DNA of 64,000 nt from Tigriopus japonicus (taxonomy: Eukaryota; Arthropoda; Copepoda; Harpacticoida; Harpacticidae): NCBI GenBank assembly GCA_010645155.1, contig JAAGOF010000055.1:1330842-1394841 (forward strand), written 5' to 3'. Position 1 is the first letter of the stretch; every line of letters begins with the position of its first letter. The notes beneath the pieces were generated by a model. That model searched no databases, was not told the DNA's origin, and saw nothing but the letters and a program-made list of their open reading frames with translations. The position numbers were made by a program, and so were the translations under genes. Below, piece after piece: positions 47,208 through 59,493 of this stretch.

Positions 47208-47651
47208 CACATCACTAATGCCTTGGACTCAATGAACCCCAAATGCCCAGGGTCTACTGTCTGTCAACAATGGAGGCCAGAACAAGACAGCCAGAAGTTG
47301 GCTTGCTGATCTTGCAGTCAAGAAGTTGTCATTAAGGATTTTGTTGTGGGTGCCACTCCCAGGCTTCTGGGAAAGGCTTTGGCCATCGGCTTTTCTCTTC
47401 CTGACCCTCTCAACTACCTCTTGCTGCACTTAAACACCTTCACAATTTCTGGGATGTGCGCTTGGGCATCAAATAAATCGGACAAGCTCTGCTCAATTGC
47501 CTCCAGTGTCTTTGAATGTTAACTGAAAAACTTCAGTTGTAGCTGATTTGAAAGCTAACTTTCGAATGAAGATCACAAAATCTCGGTATCTTCAAAAATA
47601 TCTGATTTAAAGGCATCTAAATTCATGGCCCAGTTTTGTTTACGCACACTG

Positions 47652-50300
47652 TCCATCATGATGATGAACAAAGTGCGTAAGTCGTTGTGAAAGTGACAAA
47701 ACAAGAACCCTACGTATTTAGCATGTTTAAATCTGTTTTAGAAGATTTAGGTTGAATTGCCATGAGTCAGCCATAAGCATGTCAAAGGATAGGTGGTTTG
47801 GAAAACACGTGCGCTACCTATTTGGGGTAGGGGTTCATGGGTTCCAATTTTGGAACAAAGGAAACCTCAGGAAACATACGGACTACAGTGAGGCCATTTT
47901 ACCTTATAGTAATTGTGCCAGAGTTGATGTGAATTAAAGTTTCACCAATGCTATTAGTTGATGGCTCAAGATGTAAGATTAGAGTCCGTACTTTAGATCA
48001 ATGACAAAGTTAGATTGTTTTACGAGAAAAATATAAGGTTATTTAGAGTACTTTTCTTGGAAGAAACCTGGAAATCAAATTGATATTGCATCCAGGAACT
48101 TATGATTTTGCCAACCATAAAATTGGATACTTCACTCAAAACCACTTTTTAGTCGAGGGATCAAGCTGGGATCAGAACAATGGAATCAAGCTGGGATAGG
48201 TTCCTTGACGCGGTCTTTGTATATCAAAGATCCACTCAAATCAGAGATAAGGGTTCATGCCCAGACTTGCCTCGGGATGTTCGTACTGTAAATCGACGAG
48301 ACATATTGAAAAGCCTATCCAGACTCTGACAAGCATGTGAGTAGTTTGCTCGTATACATGCATGCAAACACGGTTTTGTATACAGGGGTTCCAAAAATTT
48401 AGGATACGTTCTTTAGAATTGCTAGTTTATAATTTGAATTTATCTTAGGGTGTGCTGTCTTATGAAGTACCTACTTAATCCATACTTTCAGCACTTAATT
48501 TGATTCAGCAGCAACTCTCGATATTAAAACAATGTTGATTGTGACGCATAACTTTCGCATTTCAACTTTGCTTGTCCATTTTGAAGCATTTCCGCTTTGT
48601 TTGTTATCCATTTAACATAGAATATTATTAATTTGATGTCAAGCAAAGATAAAATATGGATAATAGGGGGCAATTCTGATCAATACACAACCAATGGCAC
48701 CCTTAGACTATGCCAAAGCTATTCTTTTTGATTTATTTTTTGTCCTCTTTTGTGAAAGCTCTGTTGTTCAATTCCGTTTATGGGTTTTTTTGTTGTGGAC
48801 CTTCTACGGTTTTTTTTGAGAAAAGCTTTGAGCGCCAATTTTCACCAAAAGCCGAAGAATTATCGTAAAGATCAAAATAATCTGGGAAATTTCTTGAATC
48901 TTCAAGCGGTTTCCAAACCCCTGTAAGCATGGTTGAAATCGATTATGCCCAACTAATAGATTGGCCTTTAAACTTTGTCACGGTTCACGTCATATCCAAA
49001 GAAATCCAGGACAGACACGAAGGGATTAGGACTTTGTCCTGGCCTTGGTTCGTTCGGACACTGGCGTGTTTCAAACCAAAGGGCAGTCGTACGTAATTCA
49101 TGATGAACCAGAATCCAAATCCTTCATTCCTCTCTCTTTGTCTAAAGTCGGATTTTAGCCAAGTTCACATTACATTTTTATTCTGAGCCCAATACTCCCT
49201 TACGTCTTGGGAGATGCTTGTATTAGTATGTATTCACTCATTTGAGCGTTTAGATACTTTTGGTGCCCTTTGTCCAAGTCATAAAACGGCCTCTTGTATC
49301 GTCATTTACGCTCACATGAGAAAGCCCAGATGGGAGGCTATTTGCATACGAGGTGCGAGATCATCTATTCTTCCAGTTTTTCCCATCCCATTCGGTTCAC
49401 TAACCGAAGGCTGTTTTGGTAGGCTCAACAAGTTGGACCAAGAATTATATTACATCTGAGGTGCTAGTAATAGGATCCTTTGGATCGCTCGTTTTTTATG
49501 GTTTTGAACTCTAAGGGCATTCTAATGCAGTAATGATAATGTACCATCACCTAGAGCCATTTACAAACACCAAGTGGGAAAAGTTTGAAGTTCAAGAAAC
49601 CTTTTGGGAAATGCACTGAGGCATGTCTTGGGGTAAACATTAATCTTAGACCTGACTTGCGATCCACCCAACATCAAAGAAGTAGAAAATGGGGCCATTA
49701 CATGAGAGATCTAGAAATTTGATCAGAGATCTTTACAAAGTAAGAAAGGATGACATTCCTCAAATGACTTAGGGTAAATATCAAATCAAGTTTTTGATTA
49801 TCGATATTGCGTATATCGAAAGTTGCTTGATCATGTCTAGGTCCAATATGATAAGAAATATGGGCACTGGAATGGCTTGAGGTGAGAGGTCTTCTATATT
49901 TGTCCTTTTCCGAAGATCCGCTTTTATCTCGATGACTTTGAGAGTCAGAACGAAATCAAGCTAGAGAGCACCGGAGATGGCATGGGGAAGATTTAGGATC
50001 AGAGGAAGTATGCCATGAATATTGATGCCCAAAATCATGTCTCGCAGTTCCAAAACCCACATGAGCTTATCCCTTTAAACAGAAGTACATTTTCCACCAA
50101 AATAGACAGACCTCCCTCGCTTCGAGACCCTGTCACCGGCGAATTGAGGCGCAACTCCCGGTTGGTCGGAAAAGGCCGCGGATTTCCTTCGAGAGCGTGA
50201 AAGCGAGGCTCTTAAAACTCGAAGGTGGATGGTTTATGGTTTCACTTCCCTCCATGTGACAGACTCGTTTAAAGTCTTAGGAGGGGTGAGAAGAATTAAT
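47652..50300. other. Intergenic and upstream region of the neuropeptide gene
   Basis: Apart from a small Tc1-like element (48383-48923) no gene is supported. The stretch 50015-50228 is less AT-rich and may be 5' UTR or promoter. Confidence 0.35.
48383..48923. mobile_element. Short Tc1/mariner-like non-autonomous element
   Basis: Begins TA|CAGGGGTTCCAAAAATTT and ends ...GGTTTCCAAACCCCTG|TA, so both ends carry CAGGGGTTYSRAAA-like inverted termini next to TA dinucleotides, the Tc1/mariner target. 541 bp, no transposase. The inverted match is short, so the call is tentative. Confidence 0.45.
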
Positions 50301-53300
50301 ATGCACCGGTATGACTCGACATATCTCATCTTCAGTAACCTGATACACAGCCTGTTCATTTTGCAAATCCTGCAAATTTCCGGAGACGCACAGCCCACTC
50401 ACGGAAGCATTTACAACCACCTAGAAGTGCCTGGTCATCAATCCAGCAATGACCCTCAAAGGCCGATGCAAGTTGAGGATCTCCTTCAAAATAATAACAA
50501 TCTGTGGCCTGACAAATCCACAGCCACCACACTTGACGATGAAGAGCTCGACGATTCACCCAAGAACACCTGGAAAATTGTGAGTGGGCCATTTCAAATA
50601 GCCTTTTTTATTGTCCATGAGACCTTGATCCTTTCAATGTAAACTTCTCGTAGTGCCGTTTCAGGCAGGTTAGTATCCATTTCATGATACTTAAGAAGAA
50701 GTTTTAGATGATGTCTGTACTAAAATACAATGCCAATCAATAGCGATGAATAAGACCCAAAAGCTCTTTGGCTGTGTGTTTCTTCAAGCTTTGAGGGGCA
50801 TTTTGTCAAAGTAAATCCCTGCCAATCGACCTTTGTGGCAAGAGAAGATAAAGGAAACAAAGGCCGAGTTCAGCCACGCAAGTCTGAGCTCAAAGGACAC
50901 GGACGTTGACTCTGACCTCAGAACTAATCCGTAATACTAGCAGCTAATTGAAAGACACGAACTCGGCGGGGTTCCTTTTTATTCCCCAATTACATGTTTT
51001 CCTTGGGTAGAATGGTCGAGCAACGGAAAAAAGGTCAATTCAGGAATTCGCAGAAAACTTAGGGTTCGTGCAGATGGTCCGTGGTTTCTTTTTTTCTGTA
51101 GAGGACTTGTCGGCGATATTGATTATGGCATTGAGTGATCCAACTTGAGGCCTGACCACTTGGTCAAAAAAGCCATTGATTTTGACTACAAAAACGTAAG
51201 CGTTCTACCTTTCAATATACTTGGCATACTTCTCTTTTGAATTACTTTAAGCTTATTTTTTAAAAGAGGCTCTTTAGGTTTAAAAATGTAGAAATGTATG
51301 TGGAGGATGAGACGATTCAAGAAGCAGTTTTGACTCAAAAGAGGAATCATCATTGTTATTTTCCAAGTGATTAAGACACAGTTTGTTATGTACTAAATTG
51401 AAGTTTTGTCGGTCAACAACAGCATTTATATCTTATATTGAGAGTTACTCTGATTAGTGATGTATCAAAAGGGCTCTTGACCGAAACCCGAAGTGAGCTA
51501 GCTAACTTGAAAATTATTAGCTTAAATGCGTTTCCATGCCTTTGAAGATGAGACATGTATAATTTTTTAATGTCAAAAAAGAAAAATTTTGGCAAATTTT
51601 GGCAAGAGTTTCGACCGAAAGGACTTTCAGTCCATCTCTCATTCTTACATCAAGAGACGTTGTGCACTGTTTCCAAATTTCGGTCAGTGGCAAAAGTTCT
51701 TTTATATTGACAGATGTTCTCCTATTAAGTATTCGTATTTTCAGTTTTGGTTGTACTTCTAATTGCAAGCTCTGAGTCAATAACAATATTGGTCTTTTAA
51801 ATGAAATTATTGATGTTTTTCGTCAATACGCTAGAGAGGATTTAGGAGCATTTTTCGAGTTTGATCTTTGCCAGGACTCTTTTGCAGCAAAGCTTTCACA
51901 AATCCTTTCAAATTCTGTTTGAATCTAAACATTCATTCATTAACGCATGGACTTCAACCATTTGACATGAACCTTTGTATGGTACCTGGAAAATGCCAAG
52001 TAATTGATTACTGAAGGGAAACTTAGCTGAACAAAGTTCCCAGGAAATCACTCATGGGCAGACTTATGTCTGCCGAGCAATTACAGTCAATGATATTTCT
52101 TGAGGTTGCCGTAGTTTTGACTTGGTTCTGAACTCTCAGAGAAGCTGTCATGTCATGATAAGAAAACGATCCACTGGAAGTTCTTAGGAAACCTCAGTTA
52201 CACCTTAGCCCTCACACCAATTCTAGTTCATGTTAACAAGAAAACTTTTCTCGTACTTCCAACTTTTTTATTACCATGGACTTGAGGTTTTCACTTGTTT
52301 TTGGTCTTCTGAATGGGAGTGAATGGCCAACTAAGGCGATTTAGAACTTGGTTCAAACCTTCCCCAGCCAATTCAAATCACCTTGATGCAAAGAAAACGG
52401 CCAATAAAAAGGAACACGATCAAAGGTGGGAGATAAATTTAAAGAACTTGTGGAAAACAACTAGAAGGAGAAATATAAATCGGCAATTCAGTTTTTGGGG
52501 AATAAATTTGAATATGAGAATTGAGCTCGAAGTTTATTTCATATACGTATAATCTGATTGATTGCCGAGAATAAACATGAGGTCAAGGAGAAGAAGAACA
52601 CAAAATAAATCGAAATATTGGTTTGTCATTGTTACTTATTTGACTTGAAAAGCCTTTCAATGATCTGGGAAAGAAGTGTTTTTTTTGGGAATATGTCAAA
52701 ACTTGCAACTGCTGCAACCGAAACCCTGTCATATATTTTCTGAAACCTTTGGGAACATTTTAAGAGCTCCTTGCGTTCTTTACGGATGTCCCACTTGAAA
52801 ATTCATGACCGTTTGGGACGTCCATTCATGTTTGGACCTTCGAAGTCCGAAAAACTTGCCAAAAAAGTTTCAAACTTCCCCTCGCCATTAAACTTTTCAA
52901 TCAATTTGTTTAGGTATCGAATAAAGCAGAACCTACAATCCAAGCAGGTGTTAAGTTCAGGGACAACATTACAGACAACTCTTCTATATTTACTGCTTTT
53001 GTCCTCCTCACAGCAAACGAGGAAAAATGTTTTTATGAGAACTAGATTAGTCAGAAAGAGCAAAAAGAGCAAAAGAGAAACGAAGCTCTCTAACAACTTA
53101 CAGGAATATTTTGTCTTTCATACACTCGTCAATTCCACGGAATCCTGTCTCAAAACTCTTTGATTGGAGAAAAAGGTTTCAAAAGTGCCAAAGCAGAACA
53201 TGAATGGCCCTCTTCCTCTCCATTCATGAGATTTCCTTACTATGCTCGTGTCACCAAAGTTTTGAGTTTATTTTCGAAGGACTCTGGCCCAAGAAGATTA

Positions 53301-56300
53301 TTCTTACCTCGTGCTTCCCGGAATGTTTTGGGACCACTTCTCGTCGCTCTTAACTTGATTACGAAGGCCAAAAAAGTGGGACGACTGAAATGTGGGTTTG
53401 GTAGAAGATGTTAGAAGATAAAACGTCACAAAGACTATAATTGGAAGCGCCTTTACGTGTCGATTCTGGAATTGTAATAACCCGTGAATGACAACACATC
53501 CTTGGAAAAGGTATGATGAATTGACAAATTGTCGCAATCGACGTTCACGATTCAATCGAAAAAAGCGACCTCAAGCGGCATTTATGGCATGACCTGTGGT
53601 GTAAAAAAGAGAAATTCCGAAAATACGCTCTTCACTCTGCTAAGTTTGAATGCCTCTGGTACATCCTCTGTGATTTGTAATTGGCAGCATTTAACAGCAA
53701 ATTGTTACTTATTGTTTCAAAAAACAGTCTTAAATTTTAAGGACATCAAGATTTTTGCCTCGTTTTGAAGTTATTACACGTTTAAAACGTCAACTTCAGT
53801 TTCAAAATTAGTCACCCTCTACATATGAGGAAGGAGAAAAAAGGGAAAAGGAGAAGGCAAGTGGGGCCGTCAACCAAATCAGAGCGACCAATTTCAGACC
53901 TTAAAAAAGGAGTTGGGGAAGGTTTCAGACTAGTGGACTTTTAAACACCGTTGTGACAAACCAATGCAATTTTGGTGCATTACAAGCACACAGCATTTGA
54001 AGTTAGAATAAATGGCTCTAGAATGAAACGAAAAGGAAACACCAAATACTGATAAAACTTGCATAAAAAGCGAAAGAAGTTACTACATAGACCGTGTCTC
54101 TTTCTTGTGTGTACACACCACGTTTTGAATCGTGAACGTCAATAGTCATACACTTACACACGTGAGAGTAAAGCCAAAGAGGTTAGTTACTTTGGGACCA
54201 AGAAACACGACAAATAGATCAAAACATGCTAACAGGTCTTTCATCACATGTGTGTTTGTAACCCTCCTCGTCATAATGACATGAAATAGAGGACTTTCAT
54301 AATCGAACTAGAGCTCTTCGTTGATAAAGGCCATCCTTTGCTTTGGCTAAAGAATAATCATTTCCTTCAGGGAGTACTTTCTTAGTCTTACTCATTCGAC
54401 ACAATTAGATCATCTGCAATCAAGTGGCTGATTTTGTCCTATACTCCTCCTGAATCAATACCATTGTGTGGAAGTTCGTTAATAAGCTCAGAATGGGGAA
54501 AGAGGAAATTTGATACCGTTTGTTTTGAAGCTTCATATGATTAACTCTCTGTGAGAATAATTTTTATGCCAATTTTATTTCAACTACTTTGAGGATTTCT
54601 CAAACAAAAAGCCATGAGGTTTTGTTCATGAAATGTCAAGGATACCGGGTGTTTCAAAAGAAACGGAACAAAAAAAAACTATAATATGTATAACTCGTGA
54701 ATGAAACTATTTTTGAACCTCACCTTTATTGCAAATGATTGGTCAAACATTTGACTTGAAGAGTCAGAAAAAGCAATTTCCCCCTTGTTAAGGCAGTGAC
54801 GACAATTTTCCCCCAAGGCTCATTTTTGAAAACTGAGCGTTCGTGACTCCGACTTTTTTCGCCCTTCAGAAAGTTGACTAAAATCGAAAATATTTTAATG
54901 GCATAAAGGAAATAACAAGCAAGTATCTCAAGAATTGTCTCTGTCGCGTCTTTTTGAGTTTGGTTTATTTTTTGTGAGATTAGTTACGGACATTGACACT
55001 CTTGCATCGCTTACAAATCACCCTGTAGCAATCCGATAGTGCACGAAATAGCGCTGAGAGTGCATAAATGACTTCATTTTTCTAAATTGGAGCACTTGAT
55101 ATTCCTTGGTCTGGAAAAATTTTTAGGGATTTTTTTGTGTTTGCATTATGCAAAGTGTCATCTTGTATGTTTCGTGAATGCTACTATGGACAAATATCTT
55201 CGCCGCCTTAGAATTGTCGAATCCTTGGCTAATTGACACCTACTGTAGACATATCAAAGTTCTTGGTGTCATCACTGATACTTTGATTGAATGAATGGCG
55301 AACTTTACTAACTAAAGGAAGATTTTCTTGAAAGAAAGTGAATCGACGCAAGCAGTCTTCCTTACCTACCTTGATCTCAATTCTTTCTGTAGACAAAGGC
55401 AAAGTGCGTTTGTTACCTTTGTTTGCCCAATGAGTGAACATCCCTGCTGAAACACCAAATTCATGTCTCGCCCAAATGATCTTCTTTGAGTCAATAATAG
55501 AACCCATGGAAGGAAAACCTCAAAAGAGCCTCGAATTAGAGGATCCTTTTGTTAGCGCAAGTTTCTGAGACTCTGGCCTTCTAGGGTGCTTTTCAATGGT
55601 CATACTGTGTATTCGAAATAGATCCCTGGAGCATTTGAGTTTAAGAGATGATACAAACCCTCCAAAACGGTGCCGATGATTCCGTTCTTGTGCATTTTTT
55701 ATTTCAAAGTTTGCTAGATCAAAATCTGAACAGATGGAGGGAAGAAGTAATTACACAAAGTTTCAGTTTGAAGAAGCTCTTTGTAATTGGCTACAGAAGG
55801 ATTGAAGGCAACTTTTCCCCTCGCTTTGAAGGCCGTAAGGGATCATCCAAATCTTACCTAAATTATGCATTTTTGGGTCTCTGGAGAGCAATCCAGAGTG
55901 TTGTTAAAAGCTCAACCCTTTTAGATTGCCACTTTCACCAACCTCACCTCTACCTCTCTAAATTTATCCATATGGAGGAAATGAAGGTCCAAGCGGAGAA
56001 TGAATAATGTAAATATTGTATTGCAGTTGCTGAAGTCCCTGAGGCCCATGGAGTTCCAAAACTATGAGCCGACATATTCAATCTATGGCTCAACAGACAG
56101 ATTGGATCCCTTATTGTATTCTGGGTCATCATGGGTCAAAGATAAAGAGGATCGTATCGGTAGTACTTGGAGACAAGAGGCAATTCGTCCGGATCAAGAT
56201 TTACAAAACCAACAACTCCGAAGACGAAATTTGGCGTTGTCCAGGCAATTTTCCAACGCCGATCAACGAATGGAGAAGCGGCGCTCTTGGTGGCGATCAA

Positions 56301-57265
56301 GAAAAAGGGATTTCTTCAATAATCGACGATACGGAAAGAAGCGCAATCAAGAAGGTGAACTGAAGAGGGTATATTTATATGTACAGGGGTGGGCACAAGT
56401 CCCATGGGTGATGAGATGAGATTCAATCAATGGACTAGTGTTAAAATCGAATGATAGGCTCGCGCATATTTCGAGCTAGAGCTTAACTTTGCGTCATCAA
56501 GAGTAATAGGGGGCGTTGTGGATCAATTTCAATTGGCCTTGGACCTTTTTTCCGCCTCTCCTGTGCTCATTTTTTCAGAGGTCCCCTGACCACATTGACC
56601 CTGATTTTGTTGAAAATCGCATCAAATTTGGCTTTTTTAGGGCAAAGAGAGTTCAAAACATATTTTCACCGGTAGAGAAGGCCAACAAAGGTTCTTGTTG
56701 CAGTCGATCACACAGCTATCGCAAAATTCATATAATTTGGAATCAAATATTGAATATGTGGTCACACCAACCAACTTTTGCAAAAGATGGCAAATTGCCA
56801 TGGAGGCTCATCGCAATTCCGTTCTAGTTGCAGAAATAAAAACACGAGGGGACCCAAATCATAAAAAAGAAGTAGAGAAACAAACACCCACATAACGGAA
56901 TAACTAGTCATAAAACCAATGTAATTAATGTCCTCTTACCTCATAAAAGTCAAAAAAATGTCCGCTTTGCAGGTCGTTTGGTTTTCGAAACCTTGATTCC
57001 TGGTAGCGACGAACCAAGTGCGAGTGAGACCGCCGAGCAACTTTCCGCCGCAGCTCAAGCGGCCAAAAATGCCGAGATCGAAAAATTACGCAAGGCCATC
57101 TCTCTGTGGGAAACCAAGTTGTTACGGTTTGCCGAGAAGTTTGCCGACAACCCGGAAGTTCTCAATGAGAATCCCACTTGGACACGTTTGGTGAAGGTCC
57201 GGAACTCGCTTCGAGGTCTCTTGGTCAAACTCCAATTTCATTCGCTCGATCAGACGAGAATGTAA
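50301..57265 (+). CDS. Probable RYamide-type neuropeptide precursor
   Basis: Proposed join(50301..50579, 56027..56354, 56973..57265), 299 residues. Exon 1 starts MHRYDSTYLIFSNLIHS and continues with a hydrophobic core (LFILQILQISGDA), a plausible signal peptide, and ends at ATT|GTGAGT in phase 0. Exon 2 follows a TATTGCAG acceptor in phase 0 and ends GAAG|GTGAAC in phase 1, matching exon 3 (CTTTGCAG). Exon 2 carries RKR-DFFNNRRYG-KKR (peptide at 56309-56335): dibasic processing sites on both sides, a Gly amidation donor, and the FFxxxRY-amide form of arthropod RYamides, which signal through a GPCR. Exon 3 encodes an Ala/Glu-rich helical C terminus. Only one RYamide is present, whereas known precursors usually have two or more. 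Exons 2-3 are the firmer part; linking exon 1 across a 5.4-kb intron is a phase-compatible guess and intermediate exons may be missing. Confidence 0.5.
50580..54644. other. Putative first intron of the neuropeptide gene
   Basis: About 5.4 kb of AT-rich DNA lies between the proposed exon 1 and exon 2. No independent gene is supported; frames at 51517-51786, 52313-52552 and 52771-53163 lack domains. Confidence 0.35.
54645..55025. mobile_element. 381-bp Tc1/mariner-like MITE
   Basis: TA on both sides (54643-54644 and 55026-55027); ends CCGGGTGTTTCAAAAG and, inverted, CAGGGTGATTTGTAAG. Its reverse complement is homologous over about 230 bp to the element entering the window's right end at 63772. 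No ORF. Confidence 0.65.
55026..56026. other. Intronic DNA before neuropeptide exon 2
   Basis: A 119-codon plus frame at 55648-56007 stops just before the exon 2 acceptor and has no signal peptide or domain. Nothing else recognised. Confidence 0.3.
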
Positions 57266-58624
57266 TACATCAAGACAGAGGAAAGCGTCATCATCCTTGA
57301 TATTACCCACAAACTCAACTCAGCAATATTTACATGCACTTTAATGAGCTTCAGTGCCCTTGATTATTTTTTTAACATGGTCCACGTCGACTATTATTCA
57401 TTACTTTTCATTCGGTTTCGTTTGTTCTCTGAGATACTTCCACATGAAAAAAATAGTGCATATGGTTGACCCTCAACGGTCGATTTCACAATCTGACAGA
57501 GCCCAATTTCCTCGTTCTGTGTCAGATCAACTAGTTACCCTTAGGTATGCAACTTACGGCAAAAATAACGGTAGATATAATAACATCAGTAAGAGCTTGA
57601 TTGCCTCCTTTTGCTTGGAGCCAAAATTTCCAATACTTCCCTTATTTTCTCCCCCGTTTATTTCAAGATAAAACCATTCTGGCAGCTGTGACGAAAAGAT
57701 TATTCAGGTGCATGTGTGACGATTTTCAATTCAATATTCCGCTTAACTCGTAGATCTAAGTGTTCAGTTGAGACCTGATTTATTTTTGTCTCATTGTCGA
57801 TCAACCCAATCAACCAACCAACCAACCCACTCATCCACCATCCACAGGTTTGTTCAATGTTGAAACAGAGAGTCCCAAGGGAAACACACACTTGGCTTAT
57901 TTTCCTTTTCAATTTGCCCTTATCTCTCTCTCTCCCTTCTTGAATTGTAACGTTGGCTTGAATCACGTTCTTAATACCAATTTGATCACTTGCATTTTAG
58001 TAACACAACCATATCTGTCCCGCGTTTACTTATGAAAAAAGTGATGACTGCAGATTGTTATTGGGGAATAAAGATAACCAGTTGAATCGTCGGGATCTTT
58101 TAAATAGAAAGCCATTCAATGAAAGTAAATAGAAGCCAGGCATGAAAACCTCATGAGAAATGCAAAACAAAATGAGAATAAAGGTCGCCGGAAACGTAGG
58201 GATTTTGCGGCTCGTTGTTTTTGCCCTGATCTTGTTTGATCTTTAATCATTCATGCAATCGTGTAGCCCAAACTTCCGTTCTTTTTCCTTTCAGACTTTT
58301 CGGTCAAAAACTGAATTGCTTTCGTTGTTTGGACGAACGTTGGAAGTAAAGAGGTTCTTTAGTTGGAAGTAAGCTGAATTCAATTCAATAAATATTGTCT
58401 GAGGGGGAATTCAAGATCGGCTTAGAAATTTGAAGGAAAACACGTGGCTTGCATTCTTGAATTACTTTCACATTCCGAGGATTTCCAGTTCTAAAATAGA
58501 CTGGAACGATTTGAACTCTGAATTGATCAAGGATTTAAATAGAATTACATAAATGGACATTTTTTTTTAAATTTGTAACACCCAGGCTTTGGCATTCTCT
58601 CTTTGACCTCCGTCAAAGACTATG
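57266..58624. other. 3' flank of the neuropeptide gene and intergenic DNA
   Basis: No supported gene. A short (CAAC)n microsatellite lies near 57803-57830. Confidence 0.4.
57803..57830. repeat. (CAAC)n microsatellite
   Basis: CAATCAACCAACCAACCAACC-type run. Confidence 0.8.
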
Positions 58625-58626
58625 TA

Positions 58627-59491
58627 CAGGGTATGTCAGGTAAATCTGGACGACCTTTTGAAGGCTATAGCTCCTAAACGTGTCAGAGAATCGTCACCAA
58701 ATTCTCAGGGGGTGTTGACTAGACTAATACACATTTTTTTAATTGTATATGTCCTCCGCTAGCATCAATCGTTCTTTCGATACGGCTCCTGAATGCCTTG
58801 ACAGCCATTGCGACCTCCGCGCGGTTGAGGTTTCCAGGGACTCCAGGCTGTTTTGATTTGTTGCACAGGCTTCCTCCTCGATCCTCCCCAAAGGTAGAAG
58901 TCACATGGGTTCATGTCCGGGTTGTTGGAGGGCTAAATCTGGGGAGACCAAAAGTGGGGCACAACCTCAAGCACCCAGGAATGAACAGAATTGGCCTTGT
59001 GGGCAGGGGCAGGCAGGGTCTTGTAGGAACGTGAATGGTCTGCCCCTTGCCATCCTAGACATCCACGGCACCACCACATTCTTCAGCACGTCCCACAAGG
59101 CCAAGTCTGTTCAGTCCTGGCTGCTTGAGGCTGTGCCCCACTTTTGGTCTCCCCAGATTTAGCCCTCCAACAACCTGGACATGAACCCATGAGTTCTACC
59201 TTTGGGGAGGATCGAGGAGGAAGCCTGTGCAACAAATCACAACAGCCTGGAGTCTCTGAAGAGGTCCATCAAGGCCACCATGGCCAACCTCAACCGCGCG
59301 GTGGTCGCAATGGCTGTCAAGGCATTCAGGAGCCGTATCGAAAGAACGATTGATGCTAGCGGAGGACATATACAATTAAAAAAATGTGTATTAGTCTAGT
59401 CAACACCCCCTGAGAATTTGGTGACGATTCTCTGACACGTTTAGGAGCTATAGCCTTCAAAAGGTCGTCCAGATTTACCTGACATACCCTG
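58627..59491. mobile_element. Palindromic Tc1/mariner derivative (foldback)
   Basis: 865 bp between TA dinucleotides (58625-58626 and 59492-59493). Both ends begin CAGGGTATGTCAGGTAAATC, and the inverted repeats continue for 377 bp (left) and 400 bp (right), the left arm lacking about 23 bp. Both arms encode, outward from the centre, the C terminus of a Tc1-like transposase; the right arm reads WLLEAVPHFW, a WPSNNLDMNP catalytic-region segment and AVKAFRSRIERTIDASGGHI. The 88-bp centre, read on the minus strand, encodes VVVPWMSRMARGRPFTFLQD, the segment containing the second catalytic Asp. The element thus arose by inverted duplication of the 3' half of an autonomous transposon and cannot encode a full transposase. 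Confidence 0.88.
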
Positions 59492-59493
59492 TA

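Larger units (their letters stand above)
46119..47651 (-). pseudogene. Tc1/mariner-like transposon relic with nested hAT insertions
   Basis: Left end TA|CAGGGGGCGTAAGCAAAATTCG (46117 on) and right end, read inward, CAGTGTGCGTAAACAAAACTGG form matching terminal inverted repeats; the left TA target is intact, the right is mutated. On the minus strand 47229-47560 encodes an N-terminal helix-turn-helix-like region (IPEIVKVFKCSK, then after a frameshift VVERVRKRKADGQSLSQK), and 46313-46245 encodes the transposase C terminus VCKAFRPRLEAMISDKGWYF before a TAA. The catalytic core is missing and the remaining space is occupied by hAT elements. An inactive, internally deleted copy. Confidence 0.75.

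Noticed and set aside
52771..53163. 130-codon plus ORF
   Set aside because: No domain, signal peptide or splice context; matched by a 97-codon antisense ORF.
56064..56363. 99-codon frame overlapping neuropeptide exon 2
   Set aside because: Its frame contains a stop just after the TATTGCAG acceptor and lacks a compatible splice to the downstream exon; the other frame carries the dibasic-amidated peptide.
58798..59353. Several 70-85-codon ORFs
   Set aside because: Fragments and shadows of the Tc1-like transposase duplicated in the palindromic element.
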